This document shows, piece after piece, positions 24,307 to 36,174 of a stretch of 64,000 bases of DNA. This DNA is from Sialis fuliginosa (taxonomy: Eukaryota; Arthropoda; Insecta; Megaloptera; Sialidae). The stretch covers positions 6,574,501-6,638,500 of the forward strand of contig OY540822.1 of the NCBI GenBank assembly GCA_961205875.1, in the 5' to 3' direction. A model generated the notes under the pieces. That model had not been told where the DNA came from. It saw only the letters and a program-made list of their open reading frames with translations, and did no database searches. The stretch's first letter is position 1. Every line of letters begins with the position of its first letter. The position numbers were made by a program, and so were the translations under genes.

Positions 24307-24848
24307 CAGTGTTGCCAGTATGAACTCCCATAAAAAGTACGATAGGCTTACCAAAATAGTACGAAATTTGACAAAAAGGTACGGTTTTTAAACTGTTGTG
24401 ATTAAAGAACTTTTTTTGTCACATTTTGCCGTCCCCAACCCCTGATACTACAAATGTTAAAATTGTTATAAATGTATTTGAATTATTATTTTTTATTTAA
24501 TTATACTCTTTATTTTATTTTGTGTTAAAATACATCAATTATCAAGTAATAAATGGACGCATTCCGGAATACTCTTTATGTTTCGTTAAAAAACTGTCAA
24601 TACTGAAAAGTAGATATAGAAGAAAAAATTAAGGTAGGTACGTTTCGTTTTTACTTTAATTTGTATTGGTTTGATCCATAATAAACATTTTATTTTTTAA
24701 TTATTTTTTTACGTAGTGAAGCTGAATAAAAGCTTGTAAAAAATCTTTGTGGGGCAAAAGGTACGGTCTTTGCTGAGGTACGGTTTTGGTACGGTCGGGT
24801 CATGAATAGTACGAAAACCGTACTGAAAAGTACGTTCTGGCAACACTG
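24307..24848. mobile_element. hAT-like MITE with 8-bp target duplication
   Basis: It starts CAGTGTTGCCAG and ends CTGGCAACACTG. The eight bases before (TTAATACG, 24299-24306) and after (TTAATAAG, 24849-24856) agree at seven positions, the 8-bp duplication expected of hAT elements. The subterminal motif AGTACG/GTACGGTTTT is repeated many times on both sides, as often seen for transposase-binding repeats. No ORF. Confidence 0.75.
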
Positions 24849-24909
24849 TTAATAAGTGAAACTGCAAAATATCATAGACAGAAAAATTAAATAATTATTA
24901 ACATCACAG

Positions 24910-25038
24910 GTTATTTGCGGTGGATATCGATGGCGTTTTCACTTTTCACAATTGTAAGAGTGGCAAATTCATATCATTATTATTTCAATTCAAGAGAGAT
25001 AAAACCAATCATTTTGTTCTACACATTGCTGTTCTTCG
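24910..25038 (+). CDS. XKR-family membrane protein, paralog 2, exon 4
   Basis: The acceptor ATCACAG ends at 24909 and the donor GTAAGC starts at 25039; it starts by completing a serine codon and leaves one base. The translation (SYLRWISMAFSLFTIVRVA, then NSYHYYF and REIKPI) has the amphipathic/hydrophobic segment and basic turn typical of the middle of XKR proteins. It is homologous to exon 4063-4221 of the upstream copy. The acceptor lies only about 60 bp from the hAT-like MITE that ends at 24848. Confidence 0.75.
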
Positions 25039-25070
25039 GTAAGCATACATAGATTAAAAATTATTGTCAA

Positions 25071-25693
25071 ATACAGAGTGAGTTTTTTATCTTGAGACTG
25101 TTTAATATCTGGAAAACTAAAGCTTTGTTTGGTAAAAAGTTTCAGGATTTGGCGGGACAAAACCAATGAAGGTAACAATTTGAACCTTGAGTGGAGGAGT
25201 CATTTGGGGTCAACTAAATTTTTTCAAATGGAAACCTATTTATTTTTTTGCAGATTCGTATTTTGCAAAAAAAACAGAAATAACTTTTTTTTTACATCAA
25301 AGAATTTTTTTTGCGATCAAAAATTTTTAAATTATTATCTTAGATGTTTGAGAAAAAATGCAGTTACAATTTTTGAATGCAAAAAAAAATTTTTAATGTA
25401 AAAAAAAACAAAAAATAAACTTAAAATTGAAGTTTTTAAAAAAAACTTTTCAGACAAAAGTTATTTCTTTTTTTCTGCAAAATATACGAATCTGCAAAAA
25501 AATAAATAGGTTTCCATATGAAAAAAATTTGTTGACCCTAAAAAGATCTTGAAACCTCCACTCAATGTCAAAATTGGTAACTGCATTGGTTTTGCCCCTC
25601 TAAATTCTGAAACTTTTGTACCAAATATTTTCCCTAAAAATCCTTAGTTTTCCAGATATTAAGCAGTCTCAAGATATAAAACTCAAGCTGTAT
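25071..25693. mobile_element. MITE in last XKR intron, founder of a local fragment family
   Basis: TTTTTATCTTGAGACTG, then ATATCTGGAAAACTAA (25085-25122), is matched in inverse at 25645-25690, with further inverted blocks AAACCAATG and TTGAGTGGAGG. Partial copies (one half only) occur at 16600-16920, 30775-30880 and 57480-57800. It has no ORF of its own; the open frames across it are not conserved in the other copies. Confidence 0.7.
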
Positions 25694-25827
25694 ACAGTTC
25701 GAAGGCACAGAAAATTTGGGGAGGATACAATTTAAAGAATTTTCACGAATTCTTCATTTGTTTAAATTAAAATATAATCATTTTTAAATTCTCGATAAGA
25801 AACAATATTATTTATATATTTTTATAG

Positions 25828-26234
25828 GTTCACGGTTGGTCATTACAACGATAGGACTCACAGCTTCGCCAGCATTGGCGGGAGGTTATCTGTTTGTTCG
25901 CTGGAGTATCACAGCCATGGAAGAATATATCAGGGACATAGGAATGTATACTGTAATAGCAAATCTCGTAAAGAGTGTGAAAATTGCTTCGATCAGTATA
26001 TTCATGTATGATATAAGTGATAATGAAGCCGATCGAGTAGACGTTCTTAGTCGTTCTAAACGACTTCTGTATGGAATGTACACATTTGAGTGTGTAATAT
26101 TCCCTGCACTATGGTTTTTTTATACAGACGTTGCTATTTTCGGTAGTGCTTACTTCCTGATACCTTTAGTCGGAGTGTCATTGTTTGTGTACAGTCTTAT
26201 GTTTGTATATTTCTATTATAAATCAATTATATGA
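25828..26234 (+). CDS. XKR-family membrane protein, paralog 2, last exon
   Basis: The acceptor TTTATAG ends at 25827; the frame continues with GSRLVITTIGLTASPAL and closes at TGA 26232-26234. About 135 residues contain three to four hydrophobic spans (for example FECVIFPALWFFY and YFLIPLVGVSLFVY) separated by a charged loop (DISDNEADRVDVLSRSKR). This matches the C-terminal helices of XKR proteins. The six segments sum to 1569 nt, exactly 522 codons plus stop, when the transposon at 17320-20044 and one TAC are left out. An AATAAA at about 26250 could be a weak polyadenylation signal. Confidence 0.75.
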
Positions 26235-26668
26235 AGTTAAACTGGCCGCAAATAAACTATAAACGGTAATACATCGTTTCCATTATAACGAACACGATTG
26301 AATAAATTCTTTTTCGCGTTCGTGAAAGTCATATCGGATTGAGATTACGATTTTTTGTTTGCTTGTGCGAGTTTTACTGTCATGACAGATTTTGAAGAAG
26401 AATAAAGGAAAAAAGAATCTAAATTTAAAAAAATATAAATTTACATTAACCGATTTTAGTTCAGACGACAGGATCTGAAATTGACATAAGTGGTGCATTT
26501 TTCACACAGGTATATTTAACCATTTAATTGTCATGGCTTTTTCATTTTTCTTCTATAGGCTTACGTGGTCGTTATCCATAAGTTGCATTTACAATATAAT
26601 TGTGCAATATTATTATATGCACAATTTTATTGAAACATACCTTGCGTATATGAACGTATTCAGCCAAC
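26235..26668. other. Spacer between XKR gene and LINE
   Basis: AT-rich; holds the presumptive XKR 3' UTR and the start of the LINE 5' region. No other feature was seen. Confidence 0.4.
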
Positions 26669-27468
26669 ATGGCGTCTGGTACACGTAGTACTGGAAATAA
26701 AAGTGAAAAATCTAGTTTAAATGTGGATTTATCAAACATTTTCTAACGATATTTTTCCTTCTCAAGAATTTAAAGCATTAATTAATGATGTGATCAAAAG
26801 TGCTATTGAAGAAGCTACAGTAGATCTACGAAAAGAAATTGAAGAATTGAAGAAAACCACGTGTGAGTTGAAAAGTCTATTAGAACAGAAAAATAGTAAT
26901 ATTATCATTAAGAATAAATCAGAACCACAGATAAGTAATAAACGAGTGTTTGATTATTCTAAGGCTCTTATAGAAAATAATGAAAAAACTAACCTCAAAA
27001 GTTGAAAAAAATTCTGCTATAAATAACAGAACAGTACAATCGCCCACAAGTGATTCTGTAAAGTCCTACGATGATAATTGTGCTGGAAAAGCCGATGTAA
27101 ATCTCAATGACGAATTCACTTTAGTAAAAAAACGTCAATATCGTAAAAACACTATAATTGGTCAAGCTGAAAACACTGATAGCAGTTTCATAGGTGCTGA
27201 AAAGAAAATTTGGCTTCATATAAGTCGTGTACAAAAAGGTACAACAGAAAAAAATATACTCGACTACCTCAACAAAAAATGTCCAGGAAAAAAATTTATT
27301 TGCGAACCCGTAGAAACAATTGGCAGAAACTGTTCATTTAAAATAGGTGCTGATGCAGATCTGCACGATCAATTGTATGATGGAAATTTTTGGCCGTCAA
27401 ATGTAGCAGTGAACCGCTTTTTTTTTCGTCGTCACAACCAAAAAACAGGGAACTTTACACAAAACTGA
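26669..27468 (+). pseudogene. LINE ORF1 (nucleic-acid-binding protein), frameshifted
   Basis: An ATG at 26669 starts a serine/lysine-rich leader; the frame must shift near 26740 and again near 26990 to continue. The middle frame has a coiled-coil-like tract (DLRKEIEELKKTTCELKSLL). The last frame has KKIWLHISRVQKGTTEKNI and SFKIGADADLHDQLYD, resembling the RRM/zinc-knuckle-region core of jockey/CR1-type ORF1 proteins, which bind the element RNA. The homologous tract of the second LINE is on the minus strand at 55421-55603. Two frameshifts make it non-functional. Confidence 0.75.
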
Positions 27469-27514
27469 CATAAAAGCAAATAAATTAATTGACATTAATG
27501 ATGATTACTTAAAC

Positions 27515-30377
27515 ATGTTGAAACCTAATAAGCCGATTTCAGAACCAATAATTTACAATAAAATTATTCACACTAATATAAACAATATTCCGCTAGATGG
27601 GGAAACAATACGTTCTACAAAGCTGAGTGATTGTAACTCAACAAGTAGTGTTTTGAATTCAACTAATAGTAATAATAATGATAATAATTATAAGAATGCA
27701 GTTATGTCGATTTTCTACACAAACATACAAAGCCTAAGAAACAAAATTTCTGAAATTGAAGTTTATCTATCGTCTCATAATGAATTTGACATTTTGTGTT
27801 TTAGTGAGCACTGGCTAAAGGAAGAAGAAGCACCAATATACAACATAACATCATATAAGTTAGCGAGCTACTACAGCAGGAAAAAATCTATACATGGTGG
27901 TGTATCAATATACGTTAAAAATCATATTAAATTTAATGAATATAAAAGTGTAAGTAAATTTAATGTAGAAACACACTGTGAATTTACAGCAATAGAACTT
28001 ATAGATCATCAAACCATAATTATGACTGTTTATAGAGCACCAACCGGCGATTTTGACGTTTTTAGTGAAAACTTTAATTTACTTTTAAACAAGATTAATA
28101 TTCTTAATAAAAAAATTGTGATTTTCGGTGATTTCAACATAAATACAATGTGTAACAACAATTTAACGAATTCTTTTCTTAATCTGTGTGCTATTAACGG
28201 ATTATCAGTGAATGTTAATGAACCAACAAGGATATCAAAAAAGAGTGCAAGTTGTATAGATAATGTCTTAACTAACTTTGGTTGTAACAATTTCACACTC
28301 GCTGTGAATGAGACAGGTCTATCTGATCACTGTGCGATTTCTTTTAAATTGATTAATTATAACCCAGTAAACATAACCGAAACTTATATTCTCAAAAGAT
28401 GCATCAATTCGGATAACACTTTCTTATTGCGTTACATTTTGGAAAATTCCAACTGGTCAGATATCTTCTCGCACAGCGATGCAGAATCTTGTTTTAATTG
28501 TTTTTTTGACACCTTTATGTATGGTTTCAATATAGCTTGCCCTGAAAAAAGTTTAATTATAAAAAAAGGTAATCCAACTAAATTGGATTTCTGATGACAT
28601 AACTGACATGAAAAATAATCTAATTTTTTTAAACTCTGTTTTAAAACATAATTATTGTAAAGAACTGAAAAAATTCATAAATGAATACAAAAAAAAAAAA
28701 TATAAAGAAATAATTAAAACAGCTAAACAAAATTATAATGCAAACTTTCTCATAAACTCTGAAAACAAAACCAAAGCAGTTTGGAAAATTATAGCGTCAG
28801 AGATTGGTAGGAATGACAAAACTGATTCTTGTTTGGTAAATATTAATCCTAATAATTTTAATGACTATTTTATAAATGTTCCAGATTCCTCAATTGAAAA
28901 ATTACCCTCTAAAACCTCAAGTTTTGAAAATTATGTAATGAATTTGAATGTCTCGGCCTTAGCATCTTTATTCATGAATCCAACTGACGCAAATGAAATC
29001 ATAACAATTGCAAAAAATCTTAAAAACTCAAAGAGTAGTGATATATATGGTATTAATAATTATATTATTAAAAATTTTATAGATGTTATTGCTAATCCTT
29101 TAGCAATTGTACTAAACAAATGCATCACACAGGGTCATTTTCCACACAGACTTAAAATAGCCAAAGTCTTGCCTATTTATAAAAATGGGGACACAACTCG
29201 ACCACAAAATTACAGACCCATATCAAATTTACCTATTTTTTCAAAAATGTATGAAAACATAATTAAATTCAGACTAACGAATTATTTTAACAAACTGAAC
29301 TACTTTAATATGAGTCAATTTGGTTACAGAAGTAACAGATCGACTATGGATGCTATATCTACCTTAATTAACACCATTCTTGAAAATATCGAAAAAGGAA
29401 ACAAGTTAGATGTCACCTTTTGTGACCTTAGTAAGGCGTTTGATTGTGTTTCTCATGAAATACTTTTATATAAACTTTCTTACTATGGTGTACGTGGAGT
29501 GGCACTGGATTTATTCAAATCTTACTTAATGGACAGAAAACAAACTATATTCTTTAATAATGCTTTTTCAGAATTTAAATATATAGCCCACGGAGTACCC
29601 TAAGGATCTATACTTGAGCCAATTCTTTTTATCATATATATTAATGATTTACCTAATAATATGGGAAACACAAAAACTATCCTATATGCAGATGACTCAA
29701 CTTTCATCAACGATAATGCCAATGTTACTCTATCAAAAGCTAAGTTGTGGTTTCATGCCAACAAACTTACATTGAACGTAAATAAAACAAAAATTTTAAA
29801 TTTTAATTCTCTTGACAACACCTACTATTCACATAAATTCTTAGGCATACACATCGACTCTAACATTAACTGGGACACACACGTCATAAATTTAGCTAAA
29901 AAATTGAGTCAAGTCACCTTTGCATTGAAAAAAACATCCACTATATAAACCACCGATGCCTGAGTCATGGCTTATTATGGAATGTTTCACTCCATCTTAA
30001 ATTATGGTATTATGACTTGGGGTAACTCTAAATATGCAAATACAATTTTTTTACTTCAAAAAAAAGTCATACGTATCATATCACATGCACATTTTAAAGA
30101 TCACACAAAGCCACTTTTTTTAAAACATAAGATCATGCCAGTGCCATCCCTCTACATCTACAACTGTTTACTCCATGCTAAAAAATATATAACACATAAC
30201 ATAATACATGCTGACCTACACAATTATAACACAAGAAATAATTTCAAAATTGTTTTACCTCTTCATAAGAAGAGTAAAACTCAGTCCAATCATGAGTACC
30301 AATCTCTGAAACTATACAATTGCATTCCTTTGCATATCAAAACACTACCTTATAAAAAAATTCCAAAGGTCCATTAA
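27515..30377 (+). pseudogene. LINE ORF2 (APE endonuclease and reverse transcriptase), broken
   Basis: The first segment (27515-28594) contains an APE-type endonuclease: SEHWLKEEEA, IHGGVSIYV, VIFGDFNINT, CIDNVLTNF and GLSDHCAISF in canonical order. After a frameshift at about 28595 comes a linker and the RT: KVLPIYKNGD, NYRPISNLPIF, CDLSKAFDCVSH, then YADDSTF. Breaks include the frameshift, a TAA at 29601-29603 just after the AHGVP motif, and a stop at 29946-29948. The last segment (29967-30377) is the conserved RT-C-terminal region (LNYGIMTWGNS). Domain order and sequence suggest the jockey/CR1 superfamily; the clade needs a tree. Confidence 0.85.
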
Positions 30378-30573
30378 ATATATTTTACTTGAAAACTGCT
30401 TTTATTCTGTAGATGAAATTTTCCAGTTCATGACTATTTGAATATGTATTTTAATTACTTTTATATCTCTTTTAATGTACTTTTATATGTTTTTATTTAC
30501 TTTTATAATATTTTGTAAATTTCTTATACGTGACAATGTTACACATTATTTATTTAATGTATCAAACTGCTTA

Positions 30574-30774
30574 TAAATAAATAAAATAAATAAAATAAAT
30601 AAAATAAATAAAATAAATAAAATAAATAAAATAAATAAAATAAATAAAATAAATAAAATAAATAAAATAAATAAAATAAATAAAATAAATAAAATAAATA
30701 AAATAAATAAAATAAATAAAATAAATAAAATAAATAAAATAAATAAAATAAATAAAATAAATAAAATAAATAAA
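30574..30774. repeat. (AAATAAAAT)n 9-bp microsatellite, LINE tail
   Basis: About 22 uninterrupted copies of a 9-bp unit directly follow the LINE 3' UTR (30378-30573). Simple 3' repeats are characteristic of several LINE clades that end in short tandem repeats and lack poly(A). Reading the array on the minus strand gives long FIL or FIY repeats that are not real proteins. Confidence 0.85.
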
Positions 30775-31047
30775 TTGAAGTTTTTGAAAAAACTTTTCAG
30801 ACAAAAGTTGTTTCTTTTTTTTCTGTAAAATACGAATATGCAAAAAATGAATAGGTTTCCATATTTTAAAAATGGACAAAAATTAATATGACGCAAATGG
30901 CGGAAACTGAAGGCAATGGAAAGGTCTACCGGCCCAGCCAGTGAAGACAAGATGGTGGTACTATACCCGAGCACTATATGTCAGATTGTACAATTTGGAA
31001 ACATTAAAAAGACCTAATAGTCCTGTCTTCATAAGGTTCAATTTCTT
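30775..31047. other. MITE fragment and spacer
   Basis: 30775-30880 is one half of the 25071-25693 MITE family (TTTTCAGACAAAAGTTGTTT, then ATAGGTTTCCAT). 30880-31047 has no recognised feature. Confidence 0.5.
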
Positions 31048-34000
31048 AAAAGGCTGTAGCCGGGTAAGCATGCAAAACATGCCTTTACATGGATTTAGCT
31101 GATTTTTTTTTTTGGAAGTCACATTCTATGTAACTTTCCATATGACCAAATATTAGCTCCCAAAAATGTATAGTTTTCGAAAAAAAAATTTTTTTTGATT
31201 TTCAAAGAATTTTTTTTTTTTGATAACCCGTCAATCGAATTTGATGGTGCTTGTAGTATATTATAGAGGTACTTATGACTCATCAGAGGTAATTTTATTA
31301 TGATCCTATGTACATAGTAAACCATAAAAAAATAATAATTAAATTTTAAAAATAAAAAAACACCATGTTGTTCTCGGAGGGCAATCACCATTTTTTCATC
31401 AAATATACCTTGTATGTACCCATACAACATATCAAAATCCCAAATTGATCCGAAGGGTATAACATACTCGTATAAATATTCAAAAAAATTCGCATGCAAC
31501 TTTATACCGGTGTGAGGCGTGGTTTGGCGCGGACGGCCCATAGAGATAATGTAATATACTATACAGAGTTAATGTAACATAGTATTTCATGTAAGTGGAA
31601 ACGACATGTTAATAATTAATAATAGAGTTACTCTCATTTTTTTTTCAAACAGGCCTGGACTGGCCCGGTGGGATATCGTGAATTTGACAATGGTGCGTGG
31701 CCTGACAAGGTTAAAAAAAAATTGTTTTAGGTATTAAAATTAAAAATAAATTAAATATTTTTCTCAGGTATCGTTTTTGCGAAATACATAATATCGAATT
31801 ATGCTGTAGCGTACTAATAAGGTACCAATGCCTTATAAATTATTTTTTTAATTTTTTTATTGGCCTTTTTGTCAATACAGCCAGTAAGTTCTATTTATTT
31901 AATAGATTCTACCCCACACTTGACTAGGATTACTTGAGGGAAAGGGAGTTGCCTTAAGGCGATCAAGGTTGGCGACATTCACGAGGCCCGGGGATAACGG
32001 GGAATTCACTATGTTTAATTTTAGGTTCTAAAATAATTGATGATTAGTTATTTACTCATTATCAAAAGGTGACATATTTCAGTTGCCTTGTAAATAGCAT
32101 ATTTTATTCACTCTGCGAGCGATATGTAAGTATCACATAAAATAACAACAATAATAATATTTTAATATTACAAAAAATACTCTTTAGAACTACACTGACA
32201 AATAAACTATAAGAACACTTCAGAACATTTGAATATTTCTGCTCTCGTCTATGTTTTTGTTGCAGGTAGTAATCCGCAGTTTATGTAAAAAGGGATTAAA
32301 AGTAATGGAAATAATATAATTACCTGGCTGATACGTCGCCAAATGGTCAACAAGTATAAGTAATCTCTTTTCTTGGAATAATCATATTTTTGATTTTTAT
32401 ATTATAAGGTAACAAAACAACCCTCGTCTTAATATTTGTCGAGGAGTGTATGTTGAAATCATTCTTACTGTTGTCTTCAACTTGTGTGTGTCGATTATTA
32501 TTATCACGTCCGTGCTTGTGCAAAAGAATATAATAGTAGAATAATTAATTTTACTTGTGAAAAATTAGTACGTATCCATAGTTACTATGTTATCTGTGAA
32601 ACTCAATCAGAAATGCGATGGTTGCGGGCGATTTTTGAATAAAGTGACTGGCTATAAGAAACAAATCAAAACAATAGATGAATGTACATTGATTTCCGTA
32701 TCGATTGGCAAAAATCTATCCGTAGGAGATATGATTTGCGAAAAGTGTCGGAAAACTCATTACCGCAAGAGACAGATAAGTGAAAGTGATAGTAAAAAAG
32801 ACCTAAACCTGGATTCAGAAGAAGACAGTCAATCAGGCAAGTACAGTTATGTATAGCTATATATGGAAGTTCGCGTATATTTAGAAACTAATAGAGCTAT
32901 AGATTAAACATATTTTTGACTTTACTGGCATGATCAAAATAACTATTTCTGCCTCGTAAGAATTGAAAGTATATCAGTTGATAATACTTTTCACAAAAAT
33001 TCAAAATTACTGTGTCGGTGTAATAAAAAGTTTTCATTACGTAATTTTTTATATAATTTTTATGGCTTTTTCATAAAGAAAATCTACAGTTCATACTTTA
33101 TGTGACATATTCTTTATTTTTAATAATAATTTTCATAAAAATGCGTACATGTTATTATAGTTTAATATCTGTCTCCGTTTTCTTATGTTTCGGCGCAATG
33201 ATTTTTGGCAATTTTTGTCCAAAGTATTGTCAGCTAATATACTTTCGGTTATTATTACTATGTCAATTATTCGTGTTTTAAGCGATTTACTGTGTGATTT
33301 TCAACTATGTATATAAATCAATTTTCCGTCTTAAAGTAAATTAATAATATTGATTTTATAGATGATGCAGAACCTTCAACATCAAAACAAGAAGATTCTG
33401 AATACAGTATCCGAGTCCGGAAATCTTCGGATAGTCCAGATGAAGAATATATCGAACTGTCTATGCAAAGATCAGTGACGACACACGCATATTGTTGAAT
33501 TTGTGATAAAAAGGACAATATAGTTCTAGTTCCTGAAGAAGCTATAACGCAAACTTATCATAAACGCGAAATATACATTCCTTATGGAAATCGGTGCTGT
33601 CGTACTCACCTAATTAAAAATCGTTTTTATGAGAATGATATGAATGCTATCAGGATTGTTTCCAACACATCATCATTGAACAAAGAAGACCTTAGTAAAT
33701 TATTTAAAGCCATAAGTACCGAAAGCACGACACCTGTTATTAAAAAAATTGGACATTTTCCTGAACCAAAAATAAAGCTACTTACTGGATTAGATTTCGA
33801 CAATATCGAGGAACTGCGAAATATGCTGATTTCAATGCGTGATAATGAACATCGTACAGTTTTAGAAGCAATTTTCGTTTTCCTAGTTAAACTTCGAACT
33901 GGGAACTCAAATACAATGATTTCTGCAATTTTAAATCTCGAACGAGAACAAGTAGTGTCCGAATATACTGCTAGTGTTATTAGTGCATTTGAGAAAGACA

Positions 34001-36174
34001 TTCTTCAACTGTGTTTCGGTATCAGTAATAACACAAGACAAGATTTAATAGAAAATCATACTACAGATTTTGCCAAAAAACTATATAATGCACATGATAA
34101 ATTAATTTTGATTTGTGATGGCACTTATGCAAGACATCAAAAAAGTTCAAATAACGAATATCAGCGAAAGTCATACTCCGGTCAAAAAAAGGTTCCTCTC
34201 TGCAAACCTTTTACGATATGTACCACCGATGGCTACGTTGTTGATATGCTAGGTCCATATCTAGCAAACCAAAATGACGCTATGATAATGAAACAAATAT
34301 TGAAGGATTCTAATGGAGTGTGCAAGTTAATGCAACCAGGAGATATTTTTATTCTGGATCGTGGTTTTCGAGACGTTGTTTCTGAACTGGAAGCTAAAGG
34401 TTTCAAAGTTTTAATGCCAGCTTTCAAAGGGAACCAAAAACAACTGACTGTTCAGCAAGCAAATGAATCACGATTTGTAACTAAAACTCGTTGGGCTGTA
34501 GAATCTGTCCATGGAATGATAAAAAAAAAGTTTAAACTTTTAGATAATATTATGGATAACAAAATGCTGCCAAAAGTGAAAAGTTATTATCGGATTGCAT
34601 CATTTTTATTAAATAAATTCGGAAAAAGATTAGTTTCAGATAAAAATATTACATCTGAAGTTCTTGACCGTATGGTTTCAAGGCTAAACACAGCAAATAC
34701 ATTAGCAACGGAAATAGAGCAACACGGTTGGTTGCGTAAAAAACTCCCGTTTCAAACACTGTATTCATCCGACGTATTGGATTTTCCCGAAATGACTGAA
34801 ACCGATCTAAAAATATTTTTCACGGGTACATACCAATACAGTCAAGCAATATCGTATTTGGCCGAAATGATGGAAGAAGACGGTTCTATAAACATGTTTT
34901 TTGTTAAAGACATATCCAGTATATTAAAAGTTCAAGTTCCATCTCGCCATTTTTCGAAAAAAACATACCGTTGCTTTTTTCAGTATGTGCCTAATAGTAA
35001 TGGTGTTGCTGGTATCCAAAGATATTACTGCGAGTGTGCCAATGGTATGAGAACAGTTGGGTGTTGTTCTCATTTGGCAGCAATTATATATTATTTATGC
35101 TATGCAAGATACTTATCAAAAATAATAAGACCCGCTGAAGTCCTAACTAAATTATTCAAAAATGAACAAATAGGTGTTACTATTGAAGATGATAGTGATA
35201 ATGATTAGATATTATATTTGACTCATTTTCAAGTTTACAATAGAAATAAAAATTTAAATTAAAATGATTAATTGGCTTTATGTAATGTATATTTTGTGTA
35301 TTTATGTATATTGATATAAATATGTCTAATTTTACTGTGGTTTTGGTAATAAATTAATAACTATTTTATTAAAAAATAATTTACTTATATATATATATTT
35401 AATTAATTGGCTTTATGTAATGTATATTTTGTGTATTTATGTATATTGATGTAAATATATCTGAGTTTACTGTGGATTTTGGCAATAAATGAATAGTTAT
35501 TTTATTAAAAATTGTTTTTTTTATCTTATCAGGCCACGCACCATAATCAAATTCCCGATATCCCACCGAGCTAGTCCAGCCCTGTTTGAAAATAAATGTT
35601 AGTAACTCTATTATTAATTATTTACATGTCGTTTCCACTTACATGAAATATTATGTTACATTAACTCTATATTATATTATCTCTATGGCCGTCCGCGCCA
35701 AACCACGCCTCGATTGGTATAACATTGCATGCAATTTTTATAAAAATTTATACGAGTATGTTATACCCTTCGGATCAGTTTGTGCTTTTGATATGTTGTA
35801 TGGGTACATACAAGGTATATTTGATGAAAAAATGGTGATTGCTCTCCGAGAACAACATGGTGTTTTTTTATTTTTAAAATTTAATTAATTTTTTTTTATG
35901 GTTTACTATGTACATAGGATCATAATAAAATTACCTCTGATGAGTCATAAGTACCTCTATAATATACTACAAGCACCATCAAATTCGATTGACGGGTTAT
36001 CAAAAAAAAAAAAATTCTTTGAAAATCAAAAAAAATTTTTTTTTCGAAAACTATACATTTTTGGGAGCTAATATTTGGTCATATGGAAAGTTACATAGAA
36101 TGTGACTTCCAAAAAAAAAATCAGCTAAATCCATGTAAAGGCATGTTTTGCATGCTTACCCGGCTACAGCCTTT
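31048..36174 (+). mobile_element. Full-length DNA transposon with long TIRs and a SWIM-DDE transposase
   Basis: Terminal inverted repeats of about 650 bp (31048-31712 and 35527-36174) start AAAGGCTGTAGCCGGG; the inner ends still match (CTGGACTGGCCCGGTGGG versus CCCACCGAGCTAGTCCAG). Between them lies a two-exon transposase gene. A non-autonomous relative is at 8861-10391 and another terminus at 63870. Neither copy shows an unambiguous target duplication. Long TIRs plus a SWIM finger recall MULE elements, but the catalytic region looks like the DDE_4/IS5-like group. Confidence 0.85.
32587..35208 (+). pseudogene. DDE transposase with SWIM zinc finger (two exons, one nonsense codon)
   Basis: Exon 1 (32587-32836) starts at ATG after TAGTTACT and encodes a zinc-finger-like Cys pattern (CDGCGRF, then MICEKCRKTHY). 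A GC-AG intron (GCAAGT from 32837, acceptor TTATAG ending 33361) joins in phase to exon 2. Exon 2 has a second Cys/His cluster (YC.ICDKKDN, then RCCRTHL) interrupted by TGA at 33496-33498, one base from TGG. From 33640 the frame is open to 35208 (522 codons): ILICDGTYARHQ, YSGQKKVPLCKPF and DMLGPYLANQND give the first Asp region, DIFILDRGFRDVV the second, TRWAVESVHGMIKKKF the Glu. The C-terminus carries YYCECANGM, then GCCSHLAAI, a SWIM-type CxC..CxH finger. It would cut and join the element ends in the nucleus. Apart from the one nonsense codon it looks intact. Confidence 0.8.

Noticed and set aside
30546-30974. Long minus-strand frames reading FILFIL or FIYFIY
   Set aside because: They are translations of the 9-bp microsatellite and have no independent coding signal.
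31119-31541. 140-codon minus frame, partly repeated at 35586-35888
   Set aside because: It is terminal inverted repeat sequence translated on both ends of the transposon, not a gene.
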